NCBI RefSeq assembly: GCF_008271745.1
Contig: NZ_VKKZ01000010.1
Location: 835,677 to 899,676, forward strand
Reading direction: 5' to 3'
Length of the DNA stretch: 64,000 nt
DNA from: Rufibacter glacialis
GTDB taxonomy: Bacteria; Bacteroidota; Bacteroidia; Cytophagales; Hymenobacteraceae
The number at the start of each line of letters is the position of its first letter. The stretch's first letter is position 1. The notes under the pieces are model-generated. The model was not told the DNA's origin and did not search any database. It worked only from the letters and a program-made list of their open reading frames with translations. Shown one piece after another: positions 1-8,414 of this stretch. A program made the position numbers and the translations under genes.

Positions 1-57
1 CAAAGATGCCTGCGTCTGAAGCCAAAGGGTTGAGATCAACGCTTTTTTGGTAGAAGT

Positions 58-1923
58 ATGCTTTTCATTGACCAGATATTCAAAGATAGTCCCAATCCCA
101 CCTACATCAAGGATAGCCAAGGGAAAATTGTATGGGCCAACACAGCCTATGCCTTGCTGCATAGGTCAAGTTTGCCGCAGTTGCTGGAAAATGGGGCCGT
201 AGAGTTCGATTTTTCCTATGAGCGGGATTTAGAGATCCTGGCGTCAGATGAGGTAGCCTCTATAGAGGAGTTCTACAAGTTGGATGACCGGAACGGCACC
301 TGGTTTCTTTCTATAAAGAAAGCGATTGTGCAGCCAAACGGAGAGCGCTTCCTTCTGTCTTCCTCGTCAGAGATCACAGACCTGAAAGAGACTATCCAAA
401 TCGCCGAAGACTCCTTTGCCACCAAGGAAAAATTTATCCATGATGTCAACCGGGAACTGGAAGCTCCTGTGAACGCTATCATAAGCTTGGTAAGGCTCCT
501 GAAGAAAACCTTCATCAACAAAGACCAGAAAAGGTATTTAAACTCGGTTCTTTCTATCTCTGACCATATTTTAGATATTCCTAAAGATGTTCTGGAGTAT
601 GACCGGGTAGAGGCCGGCGTGCTGGAGTTGACCACCGAGGTGGTGAGCATTGTGCACTTCATTAGGGAGATCATCACTGTGCTGAACCTGAAAGCGGCGG
701 AGCATGATGTGAGCATCCACTTCTCAGAACCTTTGACTAGAATCCCAGATGTGGAGGTGAACCCTGTTTACCTCAACCTGATCTTGTCTAAAATGATCAG
801 GTGCGCCATTCGGTACACCAAAAGCAAAGAGATTGGGGTTTCGGTTTTCCAGGAAGAAAAAGGCGATAACCTGGTGTATCTGCAGTTCTCCATCCACAAC
901 CTGGAACTAGGGCAAAGCGCTGAGTTTCTAGCCAAATTCTTTGAGTCTGATTTCGTGCCCAACAGTGAAGAGCGGTACAAGATGGGCGGCCTAGACCTGG
1001 GCATTTACACCAGCAAAAGGTTGATTGATTTGCAGGGGGGCAGTGTGTGGCTAAAAGAGGAAAGTGAGCGCGGTATGAGCATTGAGTTTATCCTGCCTTT
1101 TTCTATAAACGACCGGAAAACGGCCCCGCCCAGAGAAGAAGCCAGTGAACCGGATCTTTCAGACGCCCTCAAGCTGCTCTTGGTAGAAGATAATGAAAGT
1201 AGCCAGACCTTGGTTAAACATCAGATCCAGAACTGGAATACAAAAATAGACATAGCAGGCAATGGCGAGGAAGGAATCAGGCTGGCCACGGAAAAAGCGT
1301 ATGACCTCATTCTCATGGATGTGGAAATGCCTGGTCTGGATGGATTCAAAGCCACTTCGCTTATCAGGGATTCTAACGGACCAAACCGGGAAACCCCTAT
1401 CATTGCTTTCACCACCAACGCAGCCGGCCATGAGGTGGAGAAGTTCAGGGAAGCCGGATTTACGGATTATCTAAGAAAGCCCTACCACGCCTTTGATCTG
1501 TATCTGTGCATCTCTAAGAATACAGGCCACTATGAGAAGGAGCGGTTGCTTGCCGAGAAAAGGGGCACTGAGCAAGAAATGCCGCTCTATGACTTCTCCG
1601 GCCTGGGAAACATGGCCGAGGATGAAGTGTTCATCAGGAAAATGCAGAAGTTGTTCATTGATATAGTCCCTGGTCAGTTGTTGAAGCTTTCGCAGGCCAT
1701 TCAACAGCAGGAGTGGGAAACGGTGGCGCTCCTTTCCCATAGCCTGAAGTCTACCTTCGGCAATATCAAGGTCACGAGGGCTGCCAACGCCATGAAAGAA
1801 ATAGAGGCGGTGGTAAACAAAGGGACTGATTATTCCGCCTTGCCTTCTTTGCTGGAGATTGTTAAATCCACGACAGATAAGGTGGTGAATATCTTTGTCA
1901 AAGAACTGTCCCAAAACCAATGA
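58..1923 (+). CDS. Hybrid sensor histidine kinase-like protein with degenerate kinase core, receiver and Hpt domain
   Basis: A 621-residue soluble signalling protein with no membrane segment. Order: PAS-like domain (about 1-110), HisKA-like dimerisation helices (118-185), HATPase-like domain (225-350), receiver domain (372-490) and Hpt domain (525-615). The receiver is intact, with D421 in LMDVEMPG and K474 in RKPY. The Hpt carries H561 in SHSLKST. The kinase core is not intact. In the block that normally reads SHE-x-R-TPLNAI, the phospho-accepting His is R132 (NRELEAPVNAI). The N-box SNA is RCA. The DxGxG G1 box is replaced by HNLELG. It probably cannot autophosphorylate and may instead relay phosphate through its receiver and Hpt. 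A stand-alone receiver and an exopolysaccharide operon follow 397 bp downstream, so a regulatory link is plausible but inferred. Confidence 0.9.
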   Translation: MLFIDQIFKDSPNPTYIKDSQGKIVWANTAYALLHRSSLPQLLENGAVEFDFSYERDLEILASDEVASIEEFYKLDDRNGTWFLSIKKAIVQPNGERFLLSSSSEITDLKETIQIAEDSFATKEKFIHDVNRELEAPVNAIISLVRLLKKTFINKDQKRYLNSVLSISDHILDIPKDVLEYDRVEAGVLELTTEVVSIVHFIREIITVLNLKAAEHDVSIHFSEPLTRIPDVEVNPVYLNLILSKMIRCAIRYTKSKEIGVSVFQEEKGDNLVYLQFSIHNLELGQSAEFLAKFFESDFVPNSEERYKMGGLDLGIYTSKRLIDLQGGSVWLKEESERGMSIEFILPFSINDRKTAPPREEASEPDLSDALKLLLVEDNESSQTLVKHQIQNWNTKIDIAGNGEEGIRLATEKAYDLILMDVEMPGLDGFKATSLIRDSNGPNRETPIIAFTTNAAGHEVEKFREAGFTDYLRKPYHAFDLYLCISKNTGHYEKERLLAEKRGTEQEMPLYDFSGLGNMAEDEVFIRKMQKLFIDIVPGQLLKLSQAIQQQEWETVALLSHSLKSTFGNIKVTRAANAMKEIEAVVNKGTDYSALPSLLEIVKSTTDKVVNIFVKELSQNQ

Positions 1924-2320
1924 TCACAGGTTAATTTCTTCTTTAGTTGGAAGAAATTTAATCCATTTCCCTCCATATAAGGCCGAGGAAGCCAAAGCAG
2001 GAAACGGGGTCCAGTACCTATCCTAATATTACCTTCTTCTTTAATTTCCGCCTTTTTTAAAAACAGGCTGTTTTTCTCCTTGGTTACTCCTGGCGGAGAG
2101 TCTGTTAACTGATGGGTTCCTGCTGCAGTTTTACCTCCTTCAGGTTGCTTTTCTTTCCTGCACCTACCATTTCATCCACTATTTGTCCCAGTTTGAATCA
2201 GTTATTCCCAAAATGGGATGAAGAGGCGTTTACAAAGACTCATTTTATACTATTTTATTATTAATTTCTATAAAAGTAAGAGTGGCACGGTAATTTCATA
2301 GTAAATATAAAAATAACAAA
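1924..2320. other. Intergenic region upstream of the exopolysaccharide operon
   Basis: No credible gene is seen. After the hairpin at 1933-1958 there is a small inverted repeat (AAAAACA/TGTTTTT, 2059-2075). The last 90 bases are strongly AT-rich and run into the start of the response regulator. The promoter of the 2321-6829 operon probably lies here, but I could not pick out a convincing Bacteroidota -33/-7 pair. Confidence 0.5.
1933..1958 (+). terminator. Possible terminator hairpin after the sensor gene
   Basis: A perfect 9-bp inverted repeat (AATTTCTTC at 1933-1941, GAAGAAATT at 1950-1958) with an 8-nt loop starts 10 nt after the stop codon. The stem is AT-rich and no clean T-run follows, so termination is only plausible. 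Confidence 0.35.
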
Positions 2321-2701
2321 ATGAAGCAGTGTATATTAATCGTCGATGATGAACCTACTATAGGATTGATATTAGAGCATTACTTCTCTAGCTCTTACCA
2401 TGTGGTAGTAAAGTCTAATGGCAAAGAGGCAATGAATTGGTTAGAGGAAGGTCATCCCATAGATGCCATTGTAGCCGATTTTGAGATGCCTTTTATGAAT
2501 GGTCTGGACTTTATCAGGCAGTTAAGGGCCAGTACCTTATTCAAAGATATTCCTCTGATCATGTTGTCTGGCAAGGAAGAGTCACGGAACAAGATTCTTT
2601 GCCTGAAAAGCGGCGCTGATGATTACATGATCAAGCCCTTCAACCCAGAAGAGTTGGAGATTAGGATAAAGAATGTCCTGAAAAGAGTGAAAATCTCATA
2701 G
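2321..2701 (+). CDS. Single-domain response regulator (CheY-like receiver)
   Basis: A 126-residue protein that is one receiver domain with no output domain. The acidic pocket is IVDDE (D9, D10), the phospho-acceptor is D53 in VADFEMPFMNG, and the switch lysine is K105 in MIKPF, so it should be phosphorylatable. It ends 10 bp before the receiver-like/sugar transferase fusion and is clearly co-transcribed with the exopolysaccharide initiation and export genes. It may control the activity of that machinery by protein contact rather than transcription; this is inferred from position. The upstream hybrid protein with an intact receiver and Hpt is a possible phosphate source. Confidence 0.93.
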   Translation: MKQCILIVDDEPTIGLILEHYFSSSYHVVVKSNGKEAMNWLEEGHPIDAIVADFEMPFMNGLDFIRQLRASTLFKDIPLIMLSGKEESRNKILCLKSGADDYMIKPFNPEELEIRIKNVLKRVKIS

Positions 2702-2711
2702 TGCTTCCAAG

Positions 2712-3875
2712 ATGAAGGTTGTTTTTCTTTCGCCAGACCTGCAGGAGGCTCTTCAGTTTGGTTCTGAATTGGGGCAGCATGTGGAGGTCGTGCATTTCAA
2801 CAACCCTAAACTCTTCCTTCAGTCCCTGGAAAAAGGCGACCGGTATGATGTGCTCGTGGATGCTGCCATGCCCGGCTCTCCCTTAGGGATCAACCTGCTT
2901 AGAACCATCAAGTCCAGGTTTCAGAATTCCATGCCGGTCATATGGTTGGCTGACAGCTTGGTTCCGCCTACTCTCCAGAATATGTTGAAAGCTGCGGGGG
3001 TATCTGATATTTTCTACCGGACGCTTGATAAGGAACGGTTGAGCACCAGAATTAACTATTTATCAAAAGCGGGAGAAATGAGCCCAGAATCTAAAGTTGC
3101 CCCTGCCTTCGCCTATAGGTACCCCTGGGGGAAAAGGGTATTTGATGTGGTAGTGGCTTCCATGGCTTTGCTTTTCCTTTCTCCCATCCTGTTGGTGATT
3201 ACTCTTCTGATTAAACTAGAATCAAAGGGCCCCGCCTTCTATTACTCTTACAGAGTAGGGACCGGATTCAAGATTTTCAAATTCTGGAAATTCAGGTCTA
3301 TGCGCCAGGATGCTGATCAACTTCTTGATTCCATCAAGGTCTTCAACCAATACCAGACCACTGTGAATGAGCCACCGGTAGAAGAAGGGTTCAGGCTCTG
3401 TTCCTCCTGTGCCAAAAGCAAGGAAGAGTGTTCCAACAAGCTGATCAATGAGAAAGGCCAAATCATTTGTGAGCAGCAATACATTGAATCAAAGAAGAAC
3501 AAGGGAGATGCTGCCTTTATCAAAATAGCGAATGATCCCAGAATTACCCGGTTTGGGATGTTCCTCCGCAATACCAGCATTGATGAGCTCCCCCAGTTAT
3601 ACAATGTGCTGAGAGGGGATATGTCTATTGTGGGCAACAGGCCCCTGCCCATTTATGAGGCAGAGAAAATCACCACAGATGAATATGCCGCGCGCTTTAT
3701 AGCACCAGCCGGAATCACTGGCCTTTGGCAGGTGAGCAAGCGGGGAAAGGGCAACATGTCAGAAGAAGAACGCAAGGCCCTGGATATTGAATATGCCCAG
3801 AAGTTCTCCTTCAGAAAAGACCTGTACATCCTCCTCAAAACGGTGCCCGCCATGTTCCAAAAAGAAAATGTTTAA
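2712..3875 (+). CDS. Receiver-like domain fused to a polyprenyl-phosphate sugar-1-phosphate transferase
   Basis: A 387-residue protein. Residues 1-120 fold like a receiver domain but are degenerate: D50 (VLVDAAMPG) is kept, the N-terminal acidic pair reads SPD, and the switch Lys is R103 (FYRT). Residues 140-387 are a bacterial sugar transferase of the WbaP/WcaJ/PglC type. They have a membrane-entry hydrophobic segment (about 143-167), KFRSM, NDPRITRFG, the catalytic pair D291-E292 in DELPQLYNVLRGDMSIVGNRP, and GITGLWQ. Such enzymes place the first sugar phosphate on undecaprenyl phosphate to start polysaccharide repeat synthesis. Between KFRSM and NDPR there is an insertion with four cysteines (C230, C233, C240, C253). 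It lies 10 bp after a receiver gene and 12 bp before a TolC-like gene. The transferase assignment is firm; a regulatory role for the receiver-like part is inference. Confidence 0.93.
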   Translation: MKVVFLSPDLQEALQFGSELGQHVEVVHFNNPKLFLQSLEKGDRYDVLVDAAMPGSPLGINLLRTIKSRFQNSMPVIWLADSLVPPTLQNMLKAAGVSDIFYRTLDKERLSTRINYLSKAGEMSPESKVAPAFAYRYPWGKRVFDVVVASMALLFLSPILLVITLLIKLESKGPAFYYSYRVGTGFKIFKFWKFRSMRQDADQLLDSIKVFNQYQTTVNEPPVEEGFRLCSSCAKSKEECSNKLINEKGQIICEQQYIESKKNKGDAAFIKIANDPRITRFGMFLRNTSIDELPQLYNVLRGDMSIVGNRPLPIYEAEKITTDEYAARFIAPAGITGLWQVSKRGKGNMSEEERKALDIEYAQKFSFRKDLYILLKTVPAMFQKENV

Positions 3876-3887
3876 TCAATCCAACTT

Positions 3888-4631
3888 ATGAAAAAGACCT
3901 TCCTTGTACTTTTCCTGGCCCTCGCTTATTCGGTGGCCTTTGCCCAGACAGATCCCAAGCAGGGAGCTGAATGGGAGAAAAAGCTATTTAATTCTGAATA
4001 TGCCTTGCCCATTTTGATTGAGACAGCTCTCTTGAATTCAGCAGAATTGGAAAACTCAGAGGCGGCTAAATTAATGGCTCAGGAGGAGAGAAAGGTAATC
4101 CGGAAAAATTTCTATAGCGGCTTCGCCTTGAATTCGGCCTACCAATACGGCACCTGGGAGCAGTTTGGATTGGCGGGCGAACCGGTCAATTCCTTCAACG
4201 CCTTTGATTCTCCTTTACAAGCCAGGTATACCATGGGGGTCACCATGTCTTTGCCCTTAGGCCAACTGCTAAGCCGGCACAACCTTATCAAGAAGCAAGA
4301 CCTAGCCATTGCCCAGGTGGAGACCACCAGAAAACTAGCAGAGAAACAGATCAGGCACCAAGTGATCACCCTGTACCAGAACATGGTATTGGCAAAATCA
4401 CAGCTAGAACTCCAGCAGCAAGCCTACCAGTCAGCGGTAGTCACCAATAAGCTCGCTGAGAAGCAGTTCAAAAGCGGTGACATTCTCATTGATGCCATGT
4501 CTGCGGTACAGCAGGCCCATACCACCACGGCTGCGGCCTTGCAAACAGCTAAAGTAAACTATGAAACCACTCTCATGATGATGGAAGAGAGAATTGGGGC
4601 AAGACTAATAGACTTAATTAAAAGCAAATGA
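3888..4631 (+). CDS. Half-length TolC-like outer membrane factor
   Basis: A 247-residue protein with a clear signal peptide (MKKTFLVLFLALAYSVAFAQ). The mature part contains one copy of the outer-membrane efflux protein pattern: an early helix, a beta-rich stretch ending VTMSLPLGQLL, then long coiled-coil helices (about 130-240) with the usual KQFKSGD turn. TolC-family proteins are normally about 400-480 residues with two such halves; here there is one. Its stop overlaps the start of the Wzc-like gene by 4 bp (ATGA), so the two are translationally coupled. Its place in the operon is where a Wza-type exporter would be expected, so it may form the outer-membrane part of the export channel. That role is inferred. 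Confidence 0.85.
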   Translation: MKKTFLVLFLALAYSVAFAQTDPKQGAEWEKKLFNSEYALPILIETALLNSAELENSEAAKLMAQEERKVIRKNFYSGFALNSAYQYGTWEQFGLAGEPVNSFNAFDSPLQARYTMGVTMSLPLGQLLSRHNLIKKQDLAIAQVETTRKLAEKQIRHQVITLYQNMVLAKSQLELQQQAYQSAVVTNKLAEKQFKSGDILIDAMSAVQQAHTTTAAALQTAKVNYETTLMMMEERIGARLIDLIKSK

Positions 4632-6829
4632 AACTAACAGAAATCTTCAAGATCATCAGGCAGAACTGGTTCATGCTGGTGGCCATCACCTCTGTAACGG
4701 CAGCTTCTATCTACTTCTTTGTTAAGGATAAAGATGATGAATATACCTCCTATACCACCATCTATACGGGTATAGCCACTGGGTATGACCTGAACAGTGT
4801 TTCAGCCAACAATAATCAGCATACAGCTGCCAACAATGCCTTTGCCAACCTGATCTCTATCATAGATTCAAGGGATATAAGGAAAAACCTAGGTTTCCGC
4901 CTTTTGGCTTCCCATCTGATGCTGAAAGCCCATGATCCTAATCTTCTTAAAGAAAGCTCTTATGAGAAGTTGCAGGAAATGGTGCCCGCATCACTTAAGA
5001 AAAAGCTGGTAGGGGCAACGGTAGAGGAGACAGCGGCCAACATCTCAAGATTTTATAGCGCCAGCAAAAGCAATATTGTGCGCGATATCATCTCCTCAGA
5101 TGAATTTGACTACTCAGGGGCAGCCTCTGCGTCTTCAGATGCCAAGTCAGCTATTGAGGCCGAGCGGATTGGGGATAGTGACCTTCTGCAAATCTCCTTC
5201 ACCTCCAGTGACCCGGCCTTGTGTAAAAATGCCCTGGAAATCCTGACCCAGCTTTTCATAGAGAAGCACAAACAACTGCATACCGCGCAGTCTGAGTCGG
5301 TGGTGACTTATTTCACCGCCGCCACTGATAGCTCCTTGCAGAGACTGAAACAAGCGGAAGCCAATTTGCTCTCTTTCCAGAAAGCGAATGGTATCGTAGA
5401 CTATTCTTCACAGGTGGAGAACACTGCCACCGAGAAGAATGCCTTGCTAGGCAAATACAATGACCTGGAAACAGAATACGCCGGGGCCTTGGCTACGTTG
5501 CGCTCTTTAGAGCAAAGCATGAAATCAAGAGGGGTTCCCAATCTTTACAGCCAGGAAGTGTTACGCCTGAAGAACAGGCTTTCTACCGTGAAGTCTCAGA
5601 TCGCAGAATTGGAACTGTTGAACAGGGGCAATTCCACTCCCGCCCAGGCAAGCCGAATGGCTTCTCTGCGGAAAGAGGAGGAAGACCTTTCTGAGAAGAT
5701 GCTTAGTTCAGTGGATAAGCATTATGCCAATTCCCGCTCCAAAGAAGGCATGCCCATGGGTACCGTGCTGACGGATTGGGTGCGGGCTACCTTTCTGGTG
5801 GAAGAGTTGAGAAGCAAGCTGGGTTTGGTGAACAAGCAGAAAGGGGAATACGCCCAGGAATACACCAAACTTCTGCCTTTGGGCGGAGAAAACAAAAGGT
5901 TAATCAGGGAAGTGGATCTTGCTGAAAAAGAGTACCTGGCGCAGTTAGACGGACTGAACCAAAGTAAACTGAACCAGCAGAATATTGAGCTTACCTCACA
6001 ATTGAAGGTGGTGGATCCTCCTTACTATCCTACCAGCCCAGCGCTCCTGACCAAGATTCTGTTAGTGGTCTTCGGTTCCTTGAGTGTGTTCTTGTTGACC
6101 TTGGGCACCTTGCTGGGGTTAGCCTTGCTGGATGACTCCCTGCGCAAACCCTCTGTGGCCGCAAGGAAAATGCATTACCCGGTATTTGGGATCTTGCCTG
6201 AAAGCAATACCTCCAGTTCAAAGCAATTATTGCTGGCCCAAAGAGCAGAAGACCATCTTACCCGTCAGCTTATTCTCAAGATGCGGCAGAAGGATAGCAT
6301 GGGTCCGTTTGTGGTAGGGGTATTGAGCAGTATATCAGGAGAAGGTAAAACCGACCTTTGCAACGCCTTAGCCAGCAACCTTCTTTCCATGGGAATTGAT
6401 ACCCAGGTCCTTTTCCCAGAAAGCCATAAAGGCAAGATCAGCCCGGGAGCGCACTGTAGTTTCTATGCCCCGCTTCAGGGAGTATTGACAGACGCCTCTA
6501 TCGCTGACCTGGCCGGATTTGATTTCATGCACAACGCAGTAGTGCTGGTGGAGTTCCCGGCGGTGCTGGAAGACACCTACCCGGTTTCCTTGTTCAAAGA
6601 CCTGGATCTGGTGCTGTTGACGGTGAAAGCCAACCGGGTTTGGCAACAGGCAGACAAGATCATGTTTGAGAACATCCAGAAGGTGACCAAGGCGCCCATT
6701 GAAACGGTGCTTACCTCTGTCAAGCCTGATGATGCCAAAGAAATGGTGGTGGTACGGCCTGATAGCTTCCTGCACGAGCAGAAGGTGCTGCCATCTCCTA
6801 AAAGTCTACCTGCCTTAGAAAAAGTATAA
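4628..6829 (+). CDS. Wzz/GNVR chain-length regulator with degenerate Wzc-type kinase domain
   Basis: A 733-residue inner-membrane polysaccharide co-polymerase. There is an N-terminal membrane segment (about 14-31), a long periplasmic region with coiled-coil stretches (about 230-460), a GNVR-like segment ending VVDPPYYPTSP, a second membrane segment (about 475-500), and a cytoplasmic P-loop domain. The Walker A loop is present (SSISGEGKT, near residue 570). The Walker A' acidic motif is replaced by VLFPESHKG and the Walker B by VVLVEFPA. The tail has no tyrosine cluster. This suggests a chain-length protein that may bind nucleotide but is unlikely to be a working BY-kinase. It overlaps the upstream TolC-like gene by 4 bp. 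Confidence 0.9.
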   Translation: MKLTEIFKIIRQNWFMLVAITSVTAASIYFFVKDKDDEYTSYTTIYTGIATGYDLNSVSANNNQHTAANNAFANLISIIDSRDIRKNLGFRLLASHLMLKAHDPNLLKESSYEKLQEMVPASLKKKLVGATVEETAANISRFYSASKSNIVRDIISSDEFDYSGAASASSDAKSAIEAERIGDSDLLQISFTSSDPALCKNALEILTQLFIEKHKQLHTAQSESVVTYFTAATDSSLQRLKQAEANLLSFQKANGIVDYSSQVENTATEKNALLGKYNDLETEYAGALATLRSLEQSMKSRGVPNLYSQEVLRLKNRLSTVKSQIAELELLNRGNSTPAQASRMASLRKEEEDLSEKMLSSVDKHYANSRSKEGMPMGTVLTDWVRATFLVEELRSKLGLVNKQKGEYAQEYTKLLPLGGENKRLIREVDLAEKEYLAQLDGLNQSKLNQQNIELTSQLKVVDPPYYPTSPALLTKILLVVFGSLSVFLLTLGTLLGLALLDDSLRKPSVAARKMHYPVFGILPESNTSSSKQLLLAQRAEDHLTRQLILKMRQKDSMGPFVVGVLSSISGEGKTDLCNALASNLLSMGIDTQVLFPESHKGKISPGAHCSFYAPLQGVLTDASIADLAGFDFMHNAVVLVEFPAVLEDTYPVSLFKDLDLVLLTVKANRVWQQADKIMFENIQKVTKAPIETVLTSVKPDDAKEMVVVRPDSFLHEQKVLPSPKSLPALEKV

Positions 6830-6971
6830 GGCGTTTTAAGCCTGAATTTCAGAAAAGCCTTTTAAACCATACGCTTCTTCTTTTGCCAACAATGCTTAGT
6901 GCACTGGCAGGAGAGAAGGGTATGGTGGAAGCCTTCAGGTTTCCATTTTCCCAGCACAAAGCGTTGTTTCC

Positions 6972-8414
6972 ATGGAGCAGATTGCAAGAACCACTGATAA
7001 AAAATCATCTTTTTTCCTGATACCCTTAGCGGTTCTGGCCGCCATTGGGGTTGGTTGGATGACCGCGCAGGTAGGTTTTCTGGTGCCTGGGCTGGTGCTT
7101 GCCCTCCTGCTGGTGGTACCGCTGGTGTACCTGATTTTCAAAGAACCCAGGATAGGTATTATCTCCCTGGTGAGCTATTGCTTTATTTACAACCTCTTCG
7201 CCCGGGAAATCGGTCATTTTCAGTACCTGTATATAGTAGATGCGCTGGTGGTGCTTTCCTGGCTGGCGGCTCTCTTCCATACCACCAAAGACTATGATTG
7301 GTCTTTGATGCGAAACGAGATCTGCGTTCTGGGAGCCATCTGGACCATCATCAACATCCTTGAAATCTTCAACCCGGCCGGTTCCAGTCTGTTGGGCTGG
7401 ATGCTTGAGATGCGGTACCATTTGCTTTGGATCCTGGTGGTGCCTCTCTGCCTGGTAGTTTTCAATAGAAACAAAGACCTGAATGCATTCTTGATCCTTC
7501 TTATCTGTATGTCTTTGCTGGCCACTATCAATGGGGTGAAGCAGGTGACCATCGGTTTGTTTCCGGGGGAGTTGGAGTGGTTGAATAGCTATGGGTACAT
7601 GACCCACCTTATCTGGGGTGAACTGCGCGTGTTTTCCTTCTTTTCAGATGCCAGTCAGTTTGGAGCTTCTCAGGCCCACATGTTCGTGATTGCCTTTACC
7701 CTGGCTTTAGGACCCTTCAAACGGTGGAAAAAGGTGCTTTGTGGTCTGGCTGCCCTGGCCTTCCTGTATGGCGAATCTATTTCAGGTACCAGGGGAGCCT
7801 TATTTACCTTATTCATTGGGTTAGGTGTGGTTCTGTTGATTACCAAGAACCTAAAGGTGATTGGCATAGCCCTGGTCTTTGCGGTGGTGGGCTTCTGCTT
7901 TTTAAAGTTCACCTACATAGGAGAGAGCCATTTTGAGATCAGGAGAATGCGTTCTGCCTTGAGTTCCAATGATGCCTCTTTCAACATCCGGTTAAGCAAT
8001 CAGCTAAAGCTTAAGGAGTATCTGGCGGAACATCCGTTTGGCGGCGGGGTGGGCGCTATTGGCTATACCGGCGAGAAATATAACAAGGGAACTTACCTGG
8101 CCACTATCCCGCCTGATAGTTACTGGGTGAAGGTCTGGGCCGAATACGGCATCGTGGGCTTTGTGATATGGATCAGTATGATGATGTACATCATAGGGAA
8201 GAGTTGCGGGATTGTCTGGAACACCAAAGACAAAGGCCTTCGGTTTAAACTCACCGCCTTGACGGCAGGCTTCACGGGCATCGTCATCAGTAGTTACGGG
8301 AATGAGATCATGAACATGCAGCCTTCTTCCATGATCCTCTTCGTGTCTTGGGCCTTCATTTTCCTGGGACCCAAACTAGATAAAGAAGCTACCTCATTAG
8401 AAGCCCATGCCTAG
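6972..8414 (+). CDS. O-antigen ligase/polymerase family membrane protein (Wzy-like)
   Basis: A 480-residue polytopic membrane protein with about 11 hydrophobic segments and a long loop before the last helices, typical of Wzy polymerases and WaaL ligases. The family-like stretch GESISGTRGALFTLFIG precedes the loop, and a segment with EHPFGGGVGAIGY lies inside it. In this Wzx/Wzy-type locus the likely role is joining lipid-linked repeat units in the periplasm. A ligase function cannot be excluded from sequence alone. It begins 142 bp after the Wzc-like gene and its stop overlaps the next glycosyltransferase start by 8 bp. Confidence 0.85.
   Translation: MEQIARTTDKKSSFFLIPLAVLAAIGVGWMTAQVGFLVPGLVLALLLVVPLVYLIFKEPRIGIISLVSYCFIYNLFAREIGHFQYLYIVDALVVLSWLAALFHTTKDYDWSLMRNEICVLGAIWTIINILEIFNPAGSSLLGWMLEMRYHLLWILVVPLCLVVFNRNKDLNAFLILLICMSLLATINGVKQVTIGLFPGELEWLNSYGYMTHLIWGELRVFSFFSDASQFGASQAHMFVIAFTLALGPFKRWKKVLCGLAALAFLYGESISGTRGALFTLFIGLGVVLLITKNLKVIGIALVFAVVGFCFLKFTYIGESHFEIRRMRSALSSNDASFNIRLSNQLKLKEYLAEHPFGGGVGAIGYTGEKYNKGTYLATIPPDSYWVKVWAEYGIVGFVIWISMMMYIIGKSCGIVWNTKDKGLRFKLTALTAGFTGIVISSYGNEIMNMQPSSMILFVSWAFIFLGPKLDKEATSLEAHA

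Noticed and set aside
1..57. Tail of an upstream gene at the window edge
   Set aside because: Stops occur at 17-19, 31-33 and 51-53 in the three + frames; which, if any, ends a real gene cannot be decided from so little sequence.
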